A DNA stretch of 8,998 nt from Clostridia bacterium (GCA_017451975.1 JAFTNI010000064.1:1-8998), one strand, 5' to 3'; shown: positions 1 through 7,110, counted from the stretch's first letter. Notes: generated by a model not told the origin, from the letters alone. Program-made: numbers and translations.

Positions 1-1249
1 CCTTTCTGAAGAACGGGTCGAGGCTTACGTATTCGTTAACGTCGTTCGCCCAGCCCATATTCCATTTGAAGTTGAAGCCGAGCCCGCCCTCGTGCACGGG
101 CTTAGTTATGGCGTTCCAGGAAGCAGATTCCTCTGCTATCATAAACGTATACGGGAACTCCGCGAAAATAGCTTTGTTAAGCTTTTGGAAGAAAGCAACA
201 GATTCAAGGTTTTTATTGTCACCGTATTCGTTGGGCACCCATTCGCCCGGGTCTTTATCAAAATCGAGGTATAGCATCGCGGCAACCGCGTCTACCCTCA
301 GGCCGTCAACGTGGTATTCGCGCAGCCAGAAAAGTGCGTTGGAAATAAGGAAGGATTGCACCGCGGGGTAGCCTACATCGAAAAGGCGCGTGCCCCAGCC
401 CTTGTGTTCCATTCTGTCCTTGCCCTTGTATTCATAAAGCAGGCTTCCGTCAAATTCGTAAAGTCCGTGCTCGTCCTTCGGGAAGTGGGCGGGAACCCAA
501 TCGAGTATAACGCCTATACCGCTTGCGTGCATCTTGTCCACAAAATAGGCAAAATCGGCAGGCGAGCCGTAACGCGCCGTGGGCGAGTAATAAGAGCCGA
601 CCTGGTAGCCCCACGAGCCATCGAAGGGGTGCTCCATAACCGGCATGAGCTCTACGTGGGTATAGCCCATATCGGAAAGGTAAGGCGCAAGCTCATCGGC
701 AATTTCGCGGTAGTTAAGGTACGCATCGCCCTCTACGTTGGTTTTGCCGCCGCGCGTTTTCCAGGAGCCCAGGTGCATTTCGTAAATATTAACAGGAGCA
801 GAGCAATAATATTTCGGGTTTCTGCCAAAGCGCTCTGCCGCTTTTTCGCGCCACGCTTCATCGTGCCATTCGTGAACCTTTATATCGTAAACGACGGAAG
901 CCGTGTTTTTAAGCGTTTCGGAAGCAAAGGCAAACGGGTCTGCCTTCATATGAACCCCGTTCTTGCCGATAATTTTATACTTATATTTATTTCCTTCAAG
1001 CCCTACTCTGCTTATAAGCTCGGCTTGCCATATACCGGAATCCTCGTCCTTTCTCATCGGAGTGCTGTCGCTCCAATTATTGAAATCGCCGCAGAGAAAA
1101 ACGCTGTACGCATTTGGCGCCCAAACGCGGAACGTGTATTTTAAAACACCGTTTTTTTCTGATTTATGAACGCCGAGATAATCGTAGGAGTATGTGTTTG
1201 TTCCCTGGCAAAAAAGGTAAGGTGCCAGGTCGTTTTTGTAGTTTTCCAT
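1..1249 (-). CDS. glgB: 1,4-alpha-glucan (glycogen) branching enzyme, N-terminal 416 residues, cut by window edge
   Basis: GlgB cuts an alpha-1,4 glucan chain and rejoins the piece as an alpha-1,6 branch during cytoplasmic glycogen synthesis. Translating the minus strand from the ATG at 1249 gives an uninterrupted frame to the window edge. A CBM48 domain (about residues 22-110, with VFRVWAPNA and GDFNNW) is followed by the GH13 barrel starting near YEMHLGSW (M158). GH13 landmarks are GYQVGSYYSPTARYG (Y215), DWVPAHFPKD (D250, H255), the nucleophile Asp320 in DGLRVDAVAAMLYLD, and the acid/base Glu373 in IAEES. The third conserved Asp and the C-terminal beta domain lie outside the window. The short N-terminus matches the Bacillus-type enzyme of about 630 residues, so roughly two thirds is present. 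The start is supported by GGAGGG at 1264-1259, nine bases upstream. It is transcribed away from murB and no other glg gene is visible, so operon partners, if any, lie to the left. Confidence 0.95.
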   Translation of the reverse strand, partial: MENYKNDLAPYLFCQGTNTYSYDYLGVHKSEKNGVLKYTFRVWAPNAYSVFLCGDFNNWSDSTPMRKDEDSGIWQAELISRVGLEGNKYKYKIIGKNGVHMKADPFAFASETLKNTASVVYDIKVHEWHDEAWREKAAERFGRNPKYYCSAPVNIYEMHLGSWKTRGGKTNVEGDAYLNYREIADELAPYLSDMGYTHVELMPVMEHPFDGSWGYQVGSYYSPTARYGSPADFAYFVDKMHASGIGVILDWVPAHFPKDEHGLYEFDGSLLYEYKGKDRMEHKGWGTRLFDVGYPAVQSFLISNALFWLREYHVDGLRVDAVAAMLYLDFDKDPGEWVPNEYGDNKNLESVAFFQKLNKAIFAEFPYTFMIAEESASWNAITKPVHEGGLGFNFKWNMGWANDVNEYVSLDPFFRK

Positions 1250-1291
1250 CTTTTCAAACCCTCCAATCCTGATTTTTTCACAAATTATCCC

Positions 1292-1315
1292 AATATACTA
1301 ATATTATAGTATATT
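1292..1315. repeat. Perfect 9-bp inverted repeat over the glgB -10 and start point
   Basis: AATATACTA (1292-1300) and TAGTATATT (1307-1315) are exact reverse complements separated by six bases. The element contains the glgB -10 hexamer and the expected transcription start. That is where a repressor operator would sit. It is very AT-rich, so a chance origin is possible, and no regulator can be named from it. Confidence 0.5.
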
Positions 1316-1331
1316 AAGCGAATAATTGCAA
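1303..1331 (-). promoter_or_regulatory. Promoter of glgB (TTGCAA, 17 bases, TATAAT)
   Basis: On the minus strand a perfect -10 hexamer TATAAT (1308-1303) lies exactly 17 bases from TTGCAA (1331-1326), which matches four of six consensus -35 positions. Transcription would begin near 1296, leaving a leader of about 47 bases that contains the GGAGGG ribosome binding site. The spacing and the position ahead of glgB make this a good housekeeping-sigma promoter. It is a prediction from sequence only. Confidence 0.65.
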
Positions 1332-1341
1332 GCGCAAGGCG

Positions 1342-1352
1342 CAATATTTTGC
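1342..1352. repeat. 11-mer CAATATTTTGC, copy 1
   Basis: This copy lies just upstream of the glgB -35 (as glgB reads). Its core CAA-TATT-TTG has dyad symmetry, and here the symmetry extends outwards imperfectly (GGCGCAATATTTTGCCCC). An identical 11-mer occurs 44 bases further on at 1386. It may be one of a pair of protein-binding sites in the divergent promoter region, or an AT-rich coincidence. Confidence 0.35.
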
Positions 1353-1385
1353 CCCAAAAATTCGACAAAAATTTCCTTTCAGCAA

Positions 1386-1396
1386 CAATATTTTGC
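1386..1396. repeat. 11-mer CAATATTTTGC, copy 2
   Basis: Identical to the sequence at 1342-1352, with starts 44 bases apart (about four helical turns). It lies some 27 bases upstream of the murB -35. The shared core is an imperfect dyad; flanking bases differ between copies apart from the 11 shared positions. A regulatory role is inferred only from repetition, symmetry and position. Confidence 0.35.
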
Positions 1397-1422
1397 GCGC
1401 GGAAAATTTTTTCTCAAAATCA

Positions 1423-1451
1423 ATGACAAAAGAGAATATTTATGGTAGAAT
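1423..1451 (+). promoter_or_regulatory. Promoter of the murB-whiA-dnaE operon (ATGACA, 17 bases, TGgTAGAAT)
   Basis: ATGACA (1423-1428) matches five of six -35 bases. It is followed after 17 bases by TAGAAT (1446-1451), which matches five of six -10 bases. A TG dinucleotide at 1443-1444, one base before the hexamer, makes it an extended -10. Transcription would start near 1458, giving a leader of about 50 bases before murB. No other convincing promoter is seen in the short gaps before whiA and dnaE, so this one probably serves all three genes. Confidence 0.65.
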
Positions 1452-1472
1452 ATATATTATATTGAAATATCG

Positions 1473-1491
1473 CGCGCCCGCAAAGGGCGCG
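1473..1491 (+). promoter_or_regulatory. GC-rich hairpin in the murB leader
   Basis: CGCGCCC (1473-1479) and GGGCGCG (1485-1491) form a perfect 7-bp stem with a five-base loop, inside an otherwise AT-rich leader. No U-run follows, so it is not an ordinary terminator. It ends six bases before the CGGAG ribosome binding site (1497-1501) of murB. It could stabilise the 5' end of the message or tune translation; which one cannot be told from sequence. Confidence 0.45.
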
Positions 1492-1507
1492 AAAAACGGA
1501 GCTTATT

Positions 1508-2410
1508 ATGTCTGAAAATATAACTCTCAAAGAAGAATTTAATAATATATGCGAGTGCTTTGAAAATTATCCCTTGGCAAAGCACAGCACCTTTAAAATC
1601 GGCGGTCCTGCGGAATACTGCGCCTTCCCCAAAACGGTAGGCGAGCTTTGCGCGCTTCTTACAATAGCAAAAATGAACGGTGTGCGCGCGCGCGTTTTCG
1701 GTGGAGCTTCCAACCTTCTGCTTTCCTCGCAAGGCGTTGCGGGGCTCGTTATTCTCACAACGAAAATGAAGGGCATCTCGCTTGAAAACGGCTGTGTGCG
1801 CGCCCTTGCGGGCACGCGCCTTTCCGAGCTCTGCAATTTTGCCGCGCGCGAAAGCCTTTGCGGGGCGGAATTCCTTTTCGGCATACCGGGCACGGTGGGC
1901 GGCGCGGTTTATATGAACGCGGGCGCACACGGCGGCGAAGTTTCCCACATTCTTGTGGAAAGTATCTGCTACGACACAGAAAAAGACGAAATACTCACGC
2001 TTACGGCAGAGGAGCATGAGCTTGCATACCGCCAAAGCGTTTTCAGCAAGCGCCCGCTTATAGTGCTTTCCTCCCTTTTCAAGCTCTGCAAAGGCGAGCA
2101 CGCCGAAATTGAAGCAAAAATGAAGGCGCTTACGGAAAAGCGCCGCCAAAGCCAACCGCTTGATATGCCCAGCGCGGGCAGTGTTTTCAAGCGCCCTTCC
2201 GCGGGCTTTGCAGGGAAATATATAGAGGACGCAGGGCTCAAGGGCTTGCGCATAGGCGGAGCCGAGGTTTCGCGCAAGCACGCAGGCTTTATTGTAAACG
2301 CAGGCGGCGCCACCTCGCAAGACGTGCTTGAGCTGATAGAAAAAACAAAAGAAGAAGTTTTCCGCCTTTTCGGCGTTATGCTGGAAACGGAAATAATGTA
2401 TATAGAATAA
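1508..2410 (+). CDS. murB: UDP-N-acetylenolpyruvoylglucosamine reductase (MurB)
   Basis: MurB is a cytoplasmic FAD enzyme that uses NADPH to reduce UDP-GlcNAc-enolpyruvate to UDP-MurNAc, the second committed step of peptidoglycan precursor synthesis. The N-terminal FAD-binding part shows STFKIGGPAEY (27-37), GGASNLLLS (65-73) and GIPGTVGGAVYMNAGA (125-140). The C-terminal MurB domain shows YRQSVF (Arg175), AGSVFKRP with the proton-donor Ser225, GLRIGGAEVSRKHAGFIVN, and a terminal LETEI (Glu295 is the likely catalytic Glu). At 300 residues it fits the shorter type II MurB of Gram-positive bacteria. The ATG follows CGGAG by six bases. It is the first gene of the run with whiA (18-base gap) and dnaE. 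The frame is intact and all expected motifs are present. Confidence 0.97.
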   Translation: MSENITLKEEFNNICECFENYPLAKHSTFKIGGPAEYCAFPKTVGELCALLTIAKMNGVRARVFGGASNLLLSSQGVAGLVILTTKMKGISLENGCVRALAGTRLSELCNFAARESLCGAEFLFGIPGTVGGAVYMNAGAHGGEVSHILVESICYDTEKDEILTLTAEEHELAYRQSVFSKRPLIVLSSLFKLCKGEHAEIEAKMKALTEKRRQSQPLDMPSAGSVFKRPSAGFAGKYIEDAGLKGLRIGGAEVSRKHAGFIVNAGGATSQDVLELIEKTKEEVFRLFGVMLETEIMYIE

Positions 2411-2428
2411 AGCAAAGGACGGAATATT

Positions 2429-3343
2429 ATGTCTTTTTCAGGTAATGCCAAAGCCTCTGTTTCCGCGCTGCCGCCCGAGCGCGATTGCTGCGCCGCTGCG
2501 GAGCTGCGCGCAATGCTCTCTTACGCCTCTGCGTTTGACGGAAACGGGGTAAAATTCATAACGGAAACCCCCGAGGTTTCAGATATTTTCACTTCCCTTC
2601 TGCTTATATGCGCAGACGTTACCGCCACACCCGAAATAAAGGAAAACAAAAGCACTTCCGTTTATAAAACGGAAATAACCGATAGCGAAAGCATTTCCCG
2701 CCTTTTCGCGCTTTTCGGCGGCGAGGAAAACATACATAAGGTAAACAAACACCTTTTCACCTGCCGAAAATGCGCAAAGGCGTATATTCGCGGTGCCTTC
2801 CTTTCCGCGGGCTTCGTAAACTCGCCCGACCATTCCTACCACCTGGAAATTTCCACGCCGCACGCCGACCTCGCCGTGGACACGGCGGTGCTGCTTTCCG
2901 AAAAGATAGGTATGCCCAAAATTTCCGCGCGCAAAGCAAGCCAGATAATCTATTACCGCGAAAGCGCCATGGTGGAAGATTTTCTTACGCTTATCGGCGC
3001 TACGAAGGCTTCGCTCGATATTATGAACGAAAAAATCATGCGCGAAATGCGCAACCAAGCAAACCGCCACTCCAACTTCGAGGTTGCCAACCTCGGCAAA
3101 ACGCTGGGCGTGGCAATTGCGCAGCAGGAGGCTATTGAAAGCCTGCGCAAAAGCGGCAAGTTTGAAGAAATGACACCGCAAATGCAAGAGCTCGCGCGCC
3201 TGCGCGCAGAAAACTGCGAAATTTCGCAAAAGGACCTGGGCGAAATGATGAACCCACCCATTTCAAAATCGCAAGTGAGCAAGGTCCTTGCAAAAATAAT
3301 GAAATTTTACGAACAGCATAAAGAAAAAGAAGAAGAAGAATAA
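2429..3343 (+). CDS. whiA: WhiA family DNA-binding regulator
   Basis: WhiA proteins combine an N-terminal domain derived from LAGLIDADG homing endonucleases with a C-terminal helix-turn-helix. In actinomycetes they control sporulation septation; in Bacillota they affect division and chromosome segregation. The protein opens with MSFS and a Cys-Cys (20-21), as usual for the family. The endonuclease-like part carries CAKAYIRGAFLSAGFVNSP (115-133) and SYHLEIS (136-142). The linker carries MREMRNQANRHSNFEVANLGKT (204-225). The helix-turn-helix is ISQKDLGEMMNPPISKSQVSKVL (265-287). The linker reads NFE and NLGKT where NCE and NLNKT are common, a small departure. The tail is acidic low complexity (KEKEEEE). 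AAAGGA at 2414-2419 is nine bases from the ATG. rapZ and yvcK, its usual upstream neighbours, are missing here. Its targets are unknown. Confidence 0.95.
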   Translation: MSFSGNAKASVSALPPERDCCAAAELRAMLSYASAFDGNGVKFITETPEVSDIFTSLLLICADVTATPEIKENKSTSVYKTEITDSESISRLFALFGGEENIHKVNKHLFTCRKCAKAYIRGAFLSAGFVNSPDHSYHLEISTPHADLAVDTAVLLSEKIGMPKISARKASQIIYYRESAMVEDFLTLIGATKASLDIMNEKIMREMRNQANRHSNFEVANLGKTLGVAIAQQEAIESLRKSGKFEEMTPQMQELARLRAENCEISQKDLGEMMNPPISKSQVSKVLAKIMKFYEQHKEKEEEE

Positions 3344-3355
3344 AAGCAAAGCTTT

Positions 3356-3363
3356 AAGGAGGA
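3356..3363 (+). promoter_or_regulatory. Ribosome binding site fixing the GTG start of dnaE
   Basis: AAGGAGGA is a near-perfect Shine-Dalgarno sequence seven bases before the GTG at 3371. The protein from that GTG begins MPFVHLHLHSEYS, exactly where DnaE PHP domains begin. The first in-frame ATG downstream would remove the metal-binding histidines. The GTG is therefore the real start. Confidence 0.85.
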
Positions 3364-3370
3364 ATTTCCC

Positions 3371-6300
3371 GTGCCATTCGTTCACCTTCACCTTCACTCG
3401 GAATACAGCCTGCTCGACGGCGCTTGCCGAATTTCGGAAATACCGAAAATAGCCGCCGCCATGGGTCACAACGCCGTCGCCATAACCGACCACGGCGCAA
3501 TGTTCGGCGCGGTAGATTTCTATAAGGCGTGCAAAAAGGAGGGCGTAAAGCCCATCATAGGCTGTGAGGTATACGTTGCCCACGGCTCGAGATTTGATAA
3601 AACGCGCACAGAGGAATCCGCGCGCTACCACCTCGTTCTGCTCTGCAAAAACGAGGCAGGCTATAAAAACCTTTGCTATATGGTTTCGCGCGGGTATACA
3701 GAAGGCTTTTATTCAAAGCCCCGTGTGGATATGGAGCTTCTGCGCGCGCATAGCGAAGGGCTCGTGTGCCTTTCCGCCTGCCTTGCGGGCTTCATACCGA
3801 AAATGATAATCGCAGGCGATTTCGAACGCGCGCGCGAGCACGCGCTGGAGCTTGAAAAAATCTTCGGTAAAGGCAATTTTTACCTTGAGCTTCAGGACCA
3901 CGGTATGCAGGGCCAGCGCGAGGTTTGCGAAGCCTTGCTTTCGCTCCACGGCGAAACGGGCATTCCGCTTGTAGCCACAAACGACGTTCACTACCTGCGC
4001 CGCGCCGATGCCGACACGCAAGCCGTGCTTATGTGCATACAAACGAACACCAAATTTACCGACGGCAGACCCTTCGGCTTTGAAACGGACGAGTTCTACT
4101 ATAAAAGCACAGCAGATATGGAAAGGCTTTTTGCCGCCTACCCCGACGCTTGCGCCAACACGCAGAAAATTGCCGATGCCTGCAATTTCGATTTCTGCTT
4201 CGATAAGCTCTACCTTCCCCGCTTCGTGCCCGAAACGGGCGAAGCGCCCTGCGATTACCTCGCACGCCTTGCGCGCGAGGGTTTCGAGCGCAAGGTTTCC
4301 TCGGGCGAAATAGTTTTCACGGAAAAGCACCCTAAAGAGGAATACCTTGAAAGAATAGAATACGAGCTTTCCGTCATTTCAAAAATGGGGTATTCGGAAT
4401 ATTACCTCATCGTGCAGGACTTCATAGCCGCCGCAAAAGCGCGCGGCATACCCACGGGCCCCGGAAGGGGCAGCGGCGCGGGAAGCATAGTTGCCTACCT
4501 CTGCGGTATTACCGACGTAGACTCTATAAAATACGACCTTATGTTTGAACGCTTCCTTAACCCCGAGCGTGTAAGCATGCCCGACTTTGATACGGACTTC
4601 TGCTACGACCGCCGCGGCGAGGTTATAGATTATGTTGCCGAAAAATACGGCAAAGACCACGTTTGCGGTATTGCTACCTTCGGTACACTTTCGGCAAAAG
4701 CAGTTATACGCGACGTGGGACGTGCGCTCGGCATGAACTATGCCGACGTCGACGTTGTGGCAAAGGCGGTGCCGAACGACCTCGGCGTTACGCTCGCCGA
4801 TGCGCTCAAGGGCAAAATAGGCGAAATGTACAATTCCAGCGCGGAAGTAAAAAAGCTTATAGATATCTCACTTCAGCTTGAAGGTATGCCGCGCCATGTT
4901 TCCGCGCACGCCGCGGGTATAGTTATAACAGACCGCCCCGTTTACGAATACGTGCCATGCGCGGTTTCAAGCGATATGACGCTTACGCAATTTACCATGG
5001 ACACAGTGGCGGGGCTCGGGCTTTTGAAATTCGACTTTCTTGGCTTGCGCTACCTAACCATCATTTCCGATACGGAAAAGCAGATACGCGAGCACACGCC
5101 CGACTTTGATATAAATAAAATACCGCTTGACGACGAGGGTGCTTATACCATTCTCGCCCAAGGAAAAACCGAAGGGCTTTTCCAGCTTGAAAGCGCGGGT
5201 ATGCGCAAGCTGCTTATGAATATGCAGCCGCGCAACATTGAAGATATCGTGCTTGCAATAGCGCTCTACCGCCCCGGGCCCATGGATTCCATTCCTCTTT
5301 TCCTTGCCAACCGCAAGCACCCCGAAAAGGTGACGTATAAATGCGAAGCCCTGCGCGATATACTTGGGGGCACCTCGGGCTGTATTATCTACCAGGAGCA
5401 GGTTATGCAGATATGCCGCACGCTCGCGGGCTTCTCCTTCGGGCGCGCCGATATTGTGCGCCGCGCCATGTCGAAGAAAAAAAGCGGCGAAATGGAAAAA
5501 GAGCACGAAGCATTTATCTACGGCGAAAAGGATGCCGAGGGGCGCACGATTTGCACGGGCGCGCTCGCCGCAGGGCTTTCGCTTGAGGATGCAGAAGAAA
5601 TATTTTCCGATATGGCAGATTTTGCAAAGTACGCCTTCAATAAAAGCCACGCCACGGCCTATGCCTACCTTTCCTACCGCACGGCATACCTTAAGGCGCA
5701 CTACCCCTGCGAATATTTCGCATCGCTCATTTCATCTGTTTCCGACAATATAACAAAAAGCGCCTCTTACATAGAGGAGGCGCGCAAAATGCGCATAGAG
5801 GTGCTCGGCCCCGATATTAACGAAAGCCGCAAAACATACCACGTAACAACGGGCGCGGGCGGAAAAAAATCTGTTCGCTTCGGCTTGCTCGGCATAAAAA
5901 ACGTAGGTGATGCCTTCCTTTCCCGAGTTATCGCGGAAAGAGAGGAAAACGGCGCTTTTACTTCGTTTGTGGATTTCGCAAAGCGTATGAGCACTTACGA
6001 GCTAAATAAGCGACAGGTTGAAGCGCTCATCGGCAGCGGCGCTTTCGATGCTTTGGGCACACCGAGAAGCGCCCTGCACTCTGAATACGAAACGATAGTG
6101 GATATGTACCTTCGCCGTGCGCGCGAGCAAAACGCCGACCAGATGGACCTTTTCACGCTCGGCAATATTTCCGCAAAGGAAACCTTTGGCGATACGGATA
6201 AATATAATTACCCCGATATTCCCGAATATTCCGTGAAGGAAAAGCTAAGGCAGGAAAAGGAGTTTACGGGAATGTACTTCTCGGGCCACCCGCTTGACGA

Positions 6301-6997
6301 TTATGCAGAGGCAATAGAAGAAATCCTGCCCATGCCCATAGGCGCAATTCTTGCCTCATTCAGCGAGGAGGAAGAAGCAGCGGAAGCCGACGAAAGTGCT
6401 ATAGCCTTTACCGATAAGCAGAAAGTTAAGCTTTGCGGTATTATCAACACCAAAACCGTTAAAACCACGAAAAACGGCGCTTCTATGGCGTTCATCACCA
6501 TAGAGGATAAAACGGGCGAAATAGAGCTTGTGGTATTCCCAAAAGTTTTTGGCGATTGCTCGCATATTCTCATGAAGGACACGGCAATTTGCCTACGCGG
6601 CGAAATTTCCGCCGAGGAAGGCAAAGCGCCGAAAATTCTCGTTTCCGCCGTAAACCTCATTTCCGAGGGCTTGCCTGAAGAAGCCGCGGCGAGAAGGCGA
6701 GCCGGCAGCGCGCCTATGCCCAGCACCCCGCCGCCCACGGAGCGCGAGCGCGTGGAGGCTTATGTGCCCGAAGCGCCGAAGGATAGAAAGCTCTACCTTA
6801 AAGTGCCCGATAAGGAAAGCGAGGTTTTCCGAAAGGTTATGAGCATTATTTCCATTTTCGAAGGCAGAACGCCCGTTATAATCTATAACGAAAAAGAGAA
6901 AAAATATGAAAAATACAGCGCAGGTATAGACGTGCGCCCGAATATGATGGCATACCTCCGCACGCTTTTGGGCGAAAGCGGCGTTGTGCTGAAGTGA
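3371..6997 (+). CDS. dnaE: DNA polymerase III alpha subunit, DnaE type
   Basis: This is the catalytic subunit of a replicative C-family DNA polymerase, 1208 residues. The N-terminal PHP domain has HLHSEYSLLDG (H7, H9, D16), AITDHG (D40, H41), GCEVYV (E66), YHLVLL (H87), LSAC (C137) and TNDVHYL (D205, H207). That is a full-looking metal-binding set. The polymerase core has PTGPGRGSGAGSIVAYLCGI (361-380), the catalytic pair D405/D407 in MPDFDTDF, and the third aspartate D555 in KFDFLGL. QMDLF (924-928) matches the internal clamp-binding motif. An OB fold follows (about 1018-1098), then a variable linker with RRRAG and PSTPPP, and a C-terminal domain (1138-1208). The organisation is DnaE, not PolC, since no inserted exonuclease domain is seen. 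It starts with GTG after AAGGAGGA and ends the operon; a strong terminator lies 85 bases downstream. Whether a separate PolC exists cannot be seen here. Confidence 0.97.
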   Translation: MPFVHLHLHSEYSLLDGACRISEIPKIAAAMGHNAVAITDHGAMFGAVDFYKACKKEGVKPIIGCEVYVAHGSRFDKTRTEESARYHLVLLCKNEAGYKNLCYMVSRGYTEGFYSKPRVDMELLRAHSEGLVCLSACLAGFIPKMIIAGDFERAREHALELEKIFGKGNFYLELQDHGMQGQREVCEALLSLHGETGIPLVATNDVHYLRRADADTQAVLMCIQTNTKFTDGRPFGFETDEFYYKSTADMERLFAAYPDACANTQKIADACNFDFCFDKLYLPRFVPETGEAPCDYLARLAREGFERKVSSGEIVFTEKHPKEEYLERIEYELSVISKMGYSEYYLIVQDFIAAAKARGIPTGPGRGSGAGSIVAYLCGITDVDSIKYDLMFERFLNPERVSMPDFDTDFCYDRRGEVIDYVAEKYGKDHVCGIATFGTLSAKAVIRDVGRALGMNYADVDVVAKAVPNDLGVTLADALKGKIGEMYNSSAEVKKLIDISLQLEGMPRHVSAHAAGIVITDRPVYEYVPCAVSSDMTLTQFTMDTVAGLGLLKFDFLGLRYLTIISDTEKQIREHTPDFDINKIPLDDEGAYTILAQGKTEGLFQLESAGMRKLLMNMQPRNIEDIVLAIALYRPGPMDSIPLFLANRKHPEKVTYKCEALRDILGGTSGCIIYQEQVMQICRTLAGFSFGRADIVRRAMSKKKSGEMEKEHEAFIYGEKDAEGRTICTGALAAGLSLEDAEEIFSDMADFAKYAFNKSHATAYAYLSYRTAYLKAHYPCEYFASLISSVSDNITKSASYIEEARKMRIEVLGPDINESRKTYHVTTGAGGKKSVRFGLLGIKNVGDAFLSRVIAEREENGAFTSFVDFAKRMSTYELNKRQVEALIGSGAFDALGTPRSALHSEYETIVDMYLRRAREQNADQMDLFTLGNISAKETFGDTDKYNYPDIPEYSVKEKLRQEKEFTGMYFSGHPLDDYAEAIEEILPMPIGAILASFSEEEEAAEADESAIAFTDKQKVKLCGIINTKTVKTTKNGASMAFITIEDKTGEIELVVFPKVFGDCSHILMKDTAICLRGEISAEEGKAPKILVSAVNLISEGLPEEAAARRRAGSAPMPSTPPPTERERVEAYVPEAPKDRKLYLKVPDKESEVFRKVMSIISIFEGRTPVIIYNEKEKKYEKYSAGIDVRPNMMAYLRTLLGESGVVLK

Positions 6998-7024
6998 AAG
7001 GAGCAAAAGCCCAAATTTTTACCG

Positions 7025-7061
7025 CCGCGAACTCCTTCGCTTCGCTCGAGGATGACCGCGG
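7025..7061. repeat. Fragment of a dispersed palindromic repeat (GAGCGAAGCGAAGGA type)
   Basis: Read on the minus strand, the element contains GTCATCCTCGAGCGAAGCGA followed by AGGAG. This closely resembles a short palindromic sequence scattered in intergenic DNA of many bacterial genomes, recognisable by its spurious translation VILERSEG. CCGCG (7025-7029) pairs with CGCGG (7057-7061), and TCCT (7033-7036) pairs with AGGA (7049-7052), so it can fold as an interrupted hairpin. It is non-coding and sits between dnaE and its terminator. Recognition is from memory of the family, and copy number in this genome is not visible. Confidence 0.55.
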
Positions 7062-7081
7062 AGATGGCTTTGCGACAATTT

Positions 7082-7110
7082 AAACAGGAGGCTTTCGCCT
7101 CCTGTTTTTT
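7082..7110 (+). terminator. Strong intrinsic terminator at the end of dnaE, shared with the facing gene
   Basis: AAACAGGAGGC (7082-7092) and GCCTCCTGTTT (7097-7107) form a perfect 11-bp stem with a TTTC loop, followed by more T (run 7105-7110). It should end the murB-whiA-dnaE transcript. On the minus strand the same stem follows immediately after the stop codon of the facing gene, with a weaker TTTAAATT tail, so it probably works in both directions. Confidence 0.85.

Noticed and set aside
311..1144. Open plus-strand frame of 277 codons
   Set aside because: It lies antisense within glgB, whose protein shows all GH13 motifs. The plus-strand product has no recognisable domain and no ribosome binding site supports it.
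1685..1695. Alternating GC run GCGCGCGCGC in murB
   Set aside because: It encodes the conserved stretch before VFGGASN and is explained by GC-rich codon choice. No evidence of a regulatory role.
1457..2320. Open minus-strand frame of 287 codons
   Set aside because: It is antisense to murB, begins inside the murB coding region, and its product is a low-complexity Ala/Arg/Phe-rich shadow produced by the GC-skewed third positions.
3345..3355. Small dyad AAGCAAAGCTT between whiA and dnaE
   Set aside because: A four-base stem with a three-base loop is too weak to be a terminator and is expected by chance.
3713..5701. Several long minus-strand frames inside dnaE
   Set aside because: They lie opposite an intact polymerase gene with conserved motifs across its length, and their products are compositionally biased with no domain.
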